DNA of 23,721 bases from Hypsibius dujardini. Lineage: Eukaryota > Tardigrada > Eutardigrada > Parachela > Hypsibiidae. The stretch is from assembly GCA_001579985.1 (NCBI GenBank), contig LRSR01008231.1, positions 1-23,721 on the forward strand. Direction: 5' to 3'. Within the stretch, counting starts at the first letter, position 1, and every line of letters starts with the position of its first letter. The translations under genes were made by a program, and so were the position numbers. Shown piece after piece: positions 9,191 to 18,037 of the stretch. The notes under the pieces were generated by a model, which saw only the letters and a program-made list of their open reading frames with translations, searched no databases and was not told the origin of the DNA.

Positions 9191-12100
9191 ATGCCACGTT
9201 ATCAGCAGCGAATTATGAAAATTCTTTTTGTGGCTGTTTTTGTAGTCTATCAGCACGGTAACGCCTCTTCCACTGCTGCTGAGCTCATCCCAGCAGATCC
9301 CAGCCTTGACCCGGAGGAGTATGCTCAATTGCTGCATCAGGCCAATGAAACTGTTCTGGAGGGTGACATATTAGAAATGGCGCTTGACCCATTAAAATCC
9401 AATTTCACGGTAGGAGTATTATCACGCCCCTTTTCCTTAGCCTGACTTGAGAAAGAATGGGGATTTGACCTCCCAAGCGGAGTGGGTTTAGCTTCACAAT
9501 TATCTGCCCATAAATCATGATTTTACATTGGGGTCTCGGGGTCGAAATCACATATGCGGTTTCAAAAAAAAGGAAGAAAAAACTTCCTGCACCATTTTGT
9601 GTTATGGCCCGGGGCTTGATTAATTGATTCATTAGCTACGTTTCCGAAGTTTCAATTTTTTTATTCACGTTTGATTCCAAGATTTTTAACACCCATCCAC
9701 TCCAAATTCGATTTGGAATCGATTGACATCAGCAGAGTCTTTTTTGGATGCCAGCAAGCGGATCTATGGGTAATTTCTGCAACGTCACTCGGAAGCCTAG
9801 ATTGAAACTAGCCCATAGCTCAGCCCCCTGGAATTCAAAAAATATTCTGCTGATGTCAATCGATTCCAAATCGAATTTGGAGTGGGCGGGTGTCAAATTT
9901 TTGGGAATCAAAAATTGAAACTTCGGAAACATAGCTAATAAATCAATCAATCAAGCCCTGGGTCATAACAAAAAGTGGTGCGGGAAGTTTTTTCTTCTTA
10001 AAATTTTTTAAAACCGCGGATGTGATTTCGACCCCGAGACCCCAATGTAAAATCATGATATAAGGACAGGTATTTTTAAAAAAAAACTCCGATCGGGAAA
10101 AAAACTCCGATCGGGAAGTCAAATCTCAAATCTTTCCCAAGTGAGAGTAAAAATCTTAAAATTCGACACTGTGTGCACGTTTATATCCTCCCTCCCTATT
10201 CTACTCCCTATCTTAGGATTCCGGGGCAATTGCAATGAATAGCGCATTCATCAAGGAGACCTATCACTGGCCAGATGGCATTGTACCCTATGTCATCGCG
10301 AATGGACCAAGTGAGTGAAGCCGGAGTATTAGACGGTGTGCGATTTGTATCATTCCAACTTAATTCCTACTTCACGCCATTCGTAAATCGTGTCCTAATT
10401 CACGGTGTGAGATTGGGCCTGACCCAATCACCTTTCTTCACAAGTTACGCCCCTTTTCGTGAGAGAAGAACGCGATCTTCAATCTTCACTCTCACGAGAA
10501 CCAAGATCCGTCTATATTTCAATAAATGCGAGAGTGCGTGAAATAAAGCGTGAATGAAGGACAGCGTGAAGTTGTAATTATGTTGGAATGATTCAAAATC
10601 ACACTCCGTCTATTATACACTAGGTTCGTGTTGGGCTTACCGATGTTTTTTTCTCACGACGAGCAGTTATCCAGCAGAATAAAAGGGCGATTCGTGAAGC
10701 GATGGACGAAATTGAAAATGTGACTTGCGTCAAATTTGTTCCAATGTCAACTGACAAGCCTGAACCTGCTTACATCGTTATCGCCGCCCGATGGTACGTA
10801 GGTGTGGTTTCAGAAATCGACATATATGCGGAATGTGCCTGATTTTCTCTCCTGTGTTTGTCGTTTTCTAACAGGCTCGATGGCACACAGCTGTAAGCTC
10901 ATGTACTATATGCAGTATACATATATACCAGGTGCGGGGTTTGGCACAAACTTTGCTTTCTTTTTTTATTCACAAACTTTCGTGAAAAAACTATCAAAAA
11001 ATAACTATAAATAGAGAAATAAGTCTCCTACCGAAAACGAAAAATAGTTTACTCAGTATCAGAGCCTCTGGCCTTCTCCACCTTGCGAACCCGAGACATT
11101 CAGGAATTGATACTGTCCTGAATCATTTGCTGCGAAATCGCCTCCCATTCGTCCTTCAATATCTTGGCCAGTCGTACGAAGCTGGAGATGAGTCCGTGTA
11201 TTTTGACACGCTCCTTCGGTGGGCTCCACATACAATAATAGAGGGGATTGAGATCGGGGCTGTTGGGCGGAATATCAGCGTTCAGAATGAAGCAGGGCAT
11301 TTCTTCCTCCAAAAAGGCTTGCACAGTTCCTGCCGCGTGGCACAGTGTTTTGTCCTGATACGAAATCGCCAAATTCGCTTCCAGACCATACAGAGAATGT
11401 TCTCCAGCATCGGTTTTAGGCAGCTGTCCTTGTAGGTATGCTGGTTGAGGCTGAACCCAAACTTCAAAACAACGAGAGGAGATCGACCGGAAAAAGAAGT
11501 TCTGTTTGATTTGATGTTCCGATCTCGCAGATGAAACCGTACAGTGCTTTCGTCGAGTGGGAGAGCGTCGGCTACAAAACGGAAGGAGTGATGGACTTTT
11601 CCGATAGTCAGCATTCGCACCATGCGTCTCACCAATGCCGGGGTTACTTTCCGCATGGACTGCTTCCGCTTTTTCGCCTTCCGCCGCGCCTTTTTAGCAT
11701 TTTTCGATGCAAAACAATAAATATTACATTTTGAGACCTTTTTCTTTAACAAATCTGCAGTTTGAGGCACCGAAAACCCTCGGGACAGCCAGGACACAAT
11801 GAGATTTCGGATCTCCTCACTAATCATTTCCCGCTCTCTCAATTGTAAACAAATGAAATTTTCCACTTGTGTGAGTGAGAAAGGGGCCTTTTGTCTCTCC
11901 ACTGAGTGGTCATTCACTCAAATCGGCCAGCGCCCGTGCGCGCTGATCTACTTTTAATTTTGTGCCAAAATGAACCCCGCACGGGATATATACACACATG
12001 CAAGAACCTTGCCCAAACCGAGCTAAGCCATTTAACACGTTCAATGCAAGGCTTTATATACGGACCGAGTTAAACTGCTGAACTCGGTTAGCAAAAAGTT

Positions 12101-15100
12101 TTTGCATGTGTGTATGTGTGTAGTGACATTTATAGTTTTGGCTCATATGGGATATACGTTGTATTGTATAATAGGTGTGCATCTCACATTGGGCGCCTAG
12201 GAATCGGACCACAACTTGTCAGCCTCTCCCCAGGTACGTCTGTACATTTGATGAGCGGTAAAAACAATATCGCACTTCGGACTTTTTTGTGCGACAAAGA
12301 ACAGTTACTGTATATTTTTCCGAAGTACAATTAAAAACCAGGCTCATGGCCCTCTCTAACTGCTTTTGTCGAAAAGACATCAACGATCCCTTCTGATTAA
12401 GCGCTGGTTATTTGCGTCAGACATGGCTCTCAAAATTTCAGTCCGATACATTCGGCCCACATTATCGTCCACGGAATCGCTTTTTTAATTATATAGTTAA
12501 AAGCTATTGCTCGCGCTCTGCGCTCGCAAAAGCCACACATTTTGGCTTCGCAAGGCCATGTTGCAATTTTAAATATATTTAGTGTTGTCTTAAGTTTCTT
12601 TTTCACTCTATCTGTTTTTTTGTCTCCGTCTCCGGTTCTATCTCTGTGTCTCTTTCTTTATCTTTATCTTTGTCTCTGTCTCTGTCTCTGTCTGTCTCTG
12701 TCTCTGTCTCTGTCTCTGTCTTTGACTCTATCTCTGTCTTTGACTCTATCTGAATGACGCTTTCCTGCCTACTGTGTAGAATCAGGCTTAATATTATTTT
12801 TCGATTAGCTTCGAAATTGGAAAAGGTTCATCAATCAATCAACTCAGGCCAAACATGGGAATCGAGAAGTTTTGAATGCTTTAAAAGTTCCAGGTTCAAA
12901 AGAGAGATTCTAGCACCACCTTGAACTCCTATAACGAGAACTGCTCCTTTCTGAAACATGGCTTTTAAAACTAAAAATCAGTGGGACACTAATATTTCAA
13001 TCACGGGACGGAAGCCCTATGTCTTAATAATGTCTTAACAATGGTTGAATCAATATTTTACGTCGTCTCCTATAGATTTTCCGTGATTTCAGGTTGCTTT
13101 GCCAAAGTGACTATTCAGCATGAGTTGATGCATGCATTGGGTATGTTATGACATCCATTCTATACCGGAGACACCTACCTGTAACTGCACTACCGTATTC
13201 GCTTAATTAAGGGTTCGTACACGAGCACACTAGATCGGATCGGGATGATTACGTTGAAATTCTTTCGGAAAACATCAAACCAGGTACGCTTACTATATTG
13301 TATGCCATTGGAACAGAGTCGTTTCAAAACATTCATTTCTACATTATACTGGTGTGAAATTATGAACAGGCATGGAAGCGGGGAACTTTCGTAAGCACGA
13401 CAGCAAAACCGTCACCGCATTTGGACTACCGTACGATTTCGACTCAATCATGCATTACGGGAGCGACTTCATGCAGAAGGACGGCGTATCCGTTGGACCG
13501 ACAATCCGAGCCAGGCCGAAATATGCAAACCGGCAATTTGGGTCAAAGCAACAGATGAGCGACCTCGACATACGTAAAATTAATTTGCTGTACCAATGCC
13601 AAACACAGCTGGAACCGGGTCAGAGCCTTGTGGCGGGCCAGTCGCTATGGTCCCTGCACAAAACGACCGAGCTCAGGATGCAGTCCGATGGAAACCTGGT
13701 GCTGTACCGGCAGTGTGACGGCCTTCCGATCTGGTCGTCCTTTACGTACTTTCTCTATAAAGCGGCAATTCCGACTTCAGTGACCATGATGCACAATGGA
13801 AACTTGGCCATGTATAGCGCCGGCGTCCATCTGTCTTGGAGTTCCGGGACGAATCGGAGGCGGTTGGCGGGAGCCGCTTTACGGGTTCTCGATGAGGGAT
13901 CAATGTGTCTGTACAAGGATGGGAAATGCCTGTGGAAGTCGGGCGGAGTGAGTCAGTGCGAGCTGACTCCATCACCGTCGTTCGAAAAGGCTAGAGGTAA
14001 ACACTCATTGTGCCGTGTACATAGTAAGAGTATGTCGCGTTCCCTTCTTCTCATTACTCCCGAATTGCTGGTATTAATAAAAATATACGATCGCGACAAC
14101 GAACACTAGAAGTTTGTGACGGTTGGTTCAAAAGACTAACGAGTGGTAGGTGGTATGGGTAGTGTATTCGTTTGTTCACCTGCCTGTCCATTCGCCCATT
14201 CGTGCATGAGTACGACCTTTAATTTGCACGAGACCCTGTCCAGCCGCCCGTCCATCCATTGTCCACAATCTAATCTGTTTTTCAGTCTTTCTGTCTGATT
14301 GTCCGTCTGTCTGTCAACTTGTCCGACCATTCGTGCCACAGTCCGTCCGTCCGTCGCCCAAAACCCATCCGTTCTTCATCCATAAACTTGCCCAATCGTC
14401 CATTCGTTTATTCGTCCGTCCGCCGTTCCATTAGTTCACGAGGGCGTGCGACCGTCCGTTGATCATTCCGTACGAGCACCTCTCCAACCACCCGTCTTTC
14501 GGGCATCCATCCGTTCATCTGTTGCCTTTATCAGTTGCAGCTGAGAAATTTTAGCACAGCAAATCCAAATTCATTATTTCTTCTATCTTCCATACCTTGA
14601 AAGAGCGGGAAGCGCGGTCATGACAAGTCTTCCTTTTAATGATTACAATCACTTACGCTATATGTTTTGTCGAAAATGACGAGCATTAAATATTGGTTTT
14701 GTTGAAAACAGTAATACTTCAGCCTGGGGAAAAGATTGTAAAAGGACAATCATTCCTTTCTGCCGCGCGGACATGCAATCTAACATTCCACACCAATGGG
14801 GACCTCGTCCTGACACGGACATGCGACGGTGCGGAGACCTGGTCGATCAAGCACGGTGTGGGACACGCCAGGAATTTTGGATTTGGAGATGCCGCTCGGA
14901 TCGGCGAATTCGGAATCGGTGCAGATGGCAACCTCAATTTGTATGATGCCAATGGAGAGAAGAGGTGGTTTCAGAACGACATCTGGAACGGAGCGGGAGT
15001 GACCCTACGGCTAGCTGACGACTGCCAAGTATGCATTTTTAAAGATGGCAGCTGTCGATGGACAGCCCACGCCTTGGCGTATGAATGTCCCGACACTTCG

Positions 15101-16048
15101 CGAGGTAAATATATGTGTGAGACACATGAAGTAAGAACTTTAACAGACCGAATTCCCGTATATGTATTTCCGCTTTGTAAAACGAATCACTTTTCTATGA
15201 AACACTTTATTTAGATCTACCTATCTTTATATACTTTATGCAGGTATACAACTATTCTAATTATTTCTTCTTATTCCTCCTGTAAAGCTAATTAGATGAA
15301 CTTGTAGGCGGGTTTCTGTGGTTATTTCATGATTTTCTTAGGCAAATTTATCGAACGGGACATTGACTATACTTGCGGTGATTTCGATCACTTCAACGCC
15401 GACAGCGAGGACCTGTGCTTTACTCGCTGCAACGCCATTGAACACTGTAGGGCTGCCGTGTTCACTCCGTCCACGCAGGAATGCTGGTTGAAAACTCATA
15501 CCAACTGCCACGCCATTATCCCGGGGAATCGAGTCCTGTACCGGAAGGAAAAACTGCCCGGCGGTCATCCCACACTGCAACAGGGCGCCTACTACCCGTG
15601 CGGGGATGTGGACGAGTTTGGGGGTGTGGCGTCTAAGGATACATGTTGGCAGAAGTGTGAAGAACTTGAGGAGTGCACCGGAGCGGTGTACTCTCTACCT
15701 AAGAAGAAGTGCTGGCTCAAATCGCGTCTGGATAGTCCGAATTGTGGCATTAAAAATAGCAGTGAAGATGGATGGTGGACCTACGTTAAAGGCGCGGTAC
15801 CTGGTCCGCTTCCCATAATCGAAATTGGGATGGACTACCCTTCTGGAGACGTGGCGAGGTTTGAGGGTGTCCAGACGGAGGAGGAGTGCTGGAGCAAGTG
15901 TGACGTCACCGCCAGTGGATGTATCGTCGCGTCCTACGGCGACAAAACATGTTGGCTGAAGTCCCGCAAATATGGCGCTGTGAAAGATGCCAATAGGGTG
16001 TCGTATGTCAAATACGCCGGGGATGGACAAGGTGGCAGTTGCCTGTGA
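9191..16048 (+). CDS. Secreted astacin metalloprotease with two B-type lectin and three PAN/Apple domains
   Basis: Nine exons join in frame to 781 residues: 9191-9409, 10217-10310, 10667-10793, 12175-12233, 13093-13140, 13212-13283, 13370-13996, 14712-15104 and 15342-16048. Residues 1-27 are a signal peptide (basic start, then ILFVAVFVV). The pro-region has LEGDI with Asp59 as the likely aspartate switch. The protease (about 77-283) begins near [10 protein letters not shown] and has the zinc site [11 protein letters not shown] (His176, Glu177, His180, His186), the Met-turn SIMHYG (Met234, Tyr236) and the four usual cysteines (125, 148, 168, 283). B-lectin 1 (about 284-405) keeps one canonical mannose motif, QSDGNLVLY (311-319). 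B-lectin 2 (about 416-540) has degenerate motifs. Three PAN repeats (about 553-615, 628-697, 708-770) share CWLKS/T. ATG 9191 was chosen because it gives the basic n-region; 9215 is an alternative. It looks intact and should act outside the cell on proteins, perhaps directed by glycans. The substrate is unknown. Confidence 0.92.
9445..10142. mobile_element. Long foldback element, near-complete hairpin of about 700 bp
   Basis: The two halves are reverse complements along nearly their whole length. Clear pairs are 9527-9554 with a block starting at 10020 (28 bases, exact), ATTCGATTTGGAATCGATTG near 9706 with its complement near 9857, and the outer ends ACTTGAGAAAGA with TCTTTCCCAAGT. The loop is only about 25 bases, near 9780-9805. 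The element makes up most of the first intron of the astacin gene (9410-10216). An exact 18-base tandem duplication (AAAAAAACTCCGATCGGG) lies in the right arm near 10080-10116. No protein is encoded. Confidence 0.85.
10330..10612. mobile_element. 283-bp MITE in astacin intron 2
   Basis: The left end TAGACGGTGTGCGATTTGTA and the reverse complement of the right end (TAGACGGAGTGTGATTTTGA) match. The similarity runs on through TCATTCCAACTTAATT and CTTCACGC, giving arms of about 48 bases. TA flanks both ends. The intron is 356 bp; without the element and one TA it would be about 71-73 bp, the size of other small introns here. Confidence 0.82.
10664..10666 (+). other. Tandem (NAGNAG) splice acceptor of astacin exon 3
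   Basis: GAGCAG stands before exon 3. Either AG keeps the frame. The CAG site gives NGP-I-IQQNK and the GAG site NGP-T-V-IQQNK. CAG is normally favoured, so I used 10667 as the exon start. Confidence 0.5.
10875..10892 (+). other. Possible optional 18-base microexon of the astacin gene
   Basis: After a good acceptor (TTTTCTAACAG) come 18 bases and then GTAAGC. Included between exons 3 and 4 they keep the frame and add LDGTQL just before Cys148. Without it the join (ARW-CASHIGR) also works and is closer to usual astacin length. It may be chance. Confidence 0.3.
10928..11986 (-). mobile_element. Defective mariner-like element, 1059 bp, with TA target duplication
   Basis: The ends are inverted repeats: CCAGGTGCGGGGTTTGGCAC at the left and, on the other strand, TCCCGTGCGGGGTTC at the right, both with TTGGCACAAA close by. 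TA directly flanks both ends (10926-10927 and 11987-11988). It lies in astacin intron 3 in the opposite orientation to the gene. The content is one decayed transposase. Confidence 0.87.
11100..11917 (-). pseudogene. Transposase pseudogene of the Tc1/mariner superfamily (maT/DD37D-like)
   Basis: The first part, read from 11917 or from the inner Met at 11827 down to 11282, starts with a helix-turn-helix region ([19 protein letters not shown]) and a Lys/Arg-rich linker. The C-terminal part is in another frame (11372-11100): [20 protein letters not shown] keeps the second catalytic Asp, and [15 protein letters not shown] has Tyr where the third catalytic Asp is expected. The segment that should hold the first catalytic Asp appears to be missing between RDRNIKSN and SPLVVLKFG. 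So there is an internal deletion, a frameshift and a lost active-site residue. It cannot be active. Confidence 0.85.
11989..12112. repeat. Foldback (MITE-like) repeat, copy 2
   Basis: CATGCAAGAACCTTGCCC at the left pairs imperfectly with GCAAAAAGTTTTTGCATG at the right, and both arms go on into ACACACATG/CATGTGTGT. The inner ACTCGGTTAGC is shared with the repeat at 1-118. It lies immediately beside the mariner remnant in astacin intron 3. Confidence 0.65.
12605..12752. repeat. TCTCTG microsatellite in astacin intron 4
   Basis: Degenerate (TCTCTG)n with TTTCTT and ACTCTA variants. It is part of the 859-bp intron between exons 4 and 5; I see nothing else of note there. Confidence 0.9.
14275..14440. 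repeat. Degenerate GTCC/GTCT microsatellite in astacin intron 7
   Basis: Scattered GTCCGTCC and TCTGTC units in the 715-bp intron between the exon for lectin 1 and that for lectin 2. It is an older, more decayed array than the one at 16602. Confidence 0.75.
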
Positions 16049-16600
16049 AGTAAGGGTAGGATGTGGATACTCGTTCTCTACACGACTACACGCCGACTAA
16101 GCCTGCCGTCAAGCACAAGAAGATTTACAAACTGTAGTTTCTTTTATCGCCTAATTCGTTTATCTTGTGTCTCTTTATACAATCTTTACAGAATAATTTT
16201 AGTTCCTAAAAAGGTTGGAACCGAAAGCTCAAGATGTGCTTCTAAATTCCATCTCTAGCCTCTACATAGATAGACCGCGCATTAAGGCTTTGTTTTAGTC
16301 TGAAATTGATGACAGGTAAAATCTACTGCGCTGATACTTGTATCGATTAGTACATATAGGGGCAGCTCTCCGTTGATGACTAATAATTGAAAAGAAGTGG
16401 TCAAAAGAACGTTTAACTGCATGTTTTGTCAACACTTCGGCTACAGGTTTCAGGAAGATATTCATACTAACAGCGATCAATGCCTCAAAGTGACCAATCA
16501 AAGAACGGAGTTCCAACGACACTAACACTGTCTTGCCAAAGTTAACGTCACCTGCCTTACCGGATCCATTGCTTTCTTATAGCGCTAATTAACCATTGAC
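16049..16600. other. Convergent intergenic region / astacin 3' end
   Basis: This follows the astacin stop. I see no canonical AATAAA close to the stop, so the 3' end of the transcript is not placed. No gene recognised. Confidence 0.45.
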
Positions 16601-16601
16601 A

Positions 16602-16757
16602 ACGTCCGTCCGTCCGTCCGTCATTCCGTCATTCCGTCCGTCCGTCCGTCATTCCGTCATTCCGTCCGTCCGTCCGTCCGTCATTCCGTCAGTCCGTCCG
16701 TCCGTCCGTCATTCCGTCAGTCCGTCGGTCCGTCCGTCCATCCGTCCGTCCATCCGT
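16602..16757. repeat. GTCC tetranucleotide array with higher-order ATTCC pattern
   Basis: (GTCC)3-5 blocks alternate with CATTCCGTCATTCC or CATTCCGTCAGTCC. The result is a longer repeating pattern built from a tetranucleotide. Confidence 0.93.
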
Positions 16758-17031
16758 CAGGGGGCCCGCTGCGAATGACGAGGAGTAGAACCTGCACTTC
16801 ATTTTCATTTCATCCACTTGTACTGACCAGTCGCTCGTTGCCGGTTGGAAGTGGATCCGTACTTAGCTTCTGCACACCGATCATGTCGAAGTACATTATG
16901 GCCTCCCGTCTATGCATCTCGCAAATCCATTGAGGATTATCTCGACCGGCAACCCTTTCTTCCCTAAATGTGTCTCATTATCCATTATACTTATCTCATT
17001 CAACAGATCCCGGTGATGAGTACTAGTACCT

Positions 17032-17262
17032 AGATAAAAATACGTTCTCAAACATCGATTTCTATTGTTGTGATTCAAATAAATTAGAACATTTAATGTA
17101 AAATCAAAAGCCGCGTTTGAGTCATTTAAAATATCCTTTAAACATATTTAAACGACATCTGTAGCAGGTTGTCTTATTAAGCATCTTGGGAATTCCTTTA
17201 TGCAAAAGAGTCCCATAACCGACGGAATCGTTGAGCAAAAGTTAAAAGCCAAAAAAGCTTAT
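17032..17262. repeat. Dispersed repeat, copy B
   Basis: Second copy of the repeat at 6054-6265, in the same orientation, with a 24-base insertion (CTTTAAACATATTTAAACGA and a few more) and a stop in the frame that is open in the other copy. It sits downstream of the DEPTOR stop, between the two convergent genes. Confidence 0.8.
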
Positions 17263-17590
17263 AATAAAAGACGAGACACGCTGTACAGTGGAATACAGCG
17301 CTGAACACTGTCAGTGCACCAATTAGACAGTGTAGGACAAAAAAATATGATACAAAATGGACCTAATTGTACAGTGTACAAGAATAATACAGCAGGTAAG
17401 CTTGTAATCTATCCAACCAAACAGAAAAAACTACTTTGGTAGCCAACAAACGCACGCGCCACCGCTGCGGCCGCGCCTCCTCAATGCTGCGTAAATGCAT
17501 AGATTTGGGACTTCCTTGTCCTTTGCGAACTGTGACGACACTTTGAAGTGACCAAAGAAGCCACGATGTAGTGCCGCGGCGTACCACTCC

Positions 17591-17964
17591 TCAGCATTTC
17601 GGTGAATCTCCCTCTGCAAACACCACCAGACGGATCTTCCCATGGCTGTCCACGATGACACTGGCCACGTCTTTATGCGTCCTATCAAACACGATAATGT
17701 CGTTCACCGAATACAGATACTGGCCCACCTGCAAACAATGGAAAACAATAGTGTGAGTCAAGCTGGAGGCGCGACATGACGCGGAAGTCGAGCGGTAAGG
17801 AAATCAGTAAAATTTATATCAATAGACCGGAAATTTGTCATGCTCTCGTCAGTCATGGTCATCCGCGAAAACCCCAGTCACCACAGATAAGATTGGCAGT
17901 CGTGCACGTAAGTCGACTTGGGACTGGAGCAAAGGTCTGGGGAAAAGGACAGACATACCGACAT

Positions 17965-18037
<73 letters not shown>

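Noticed and set aside
13742-13975. Minus-strand frame opposite the first lectin domain
   Set aside because: It is a shadow of the plus-strand exon, with no domain of its own.
15606-15818. Second frame in the PAN exon
   Set aside because: It overlaps the well-supported PAN coding frame and has no family match.
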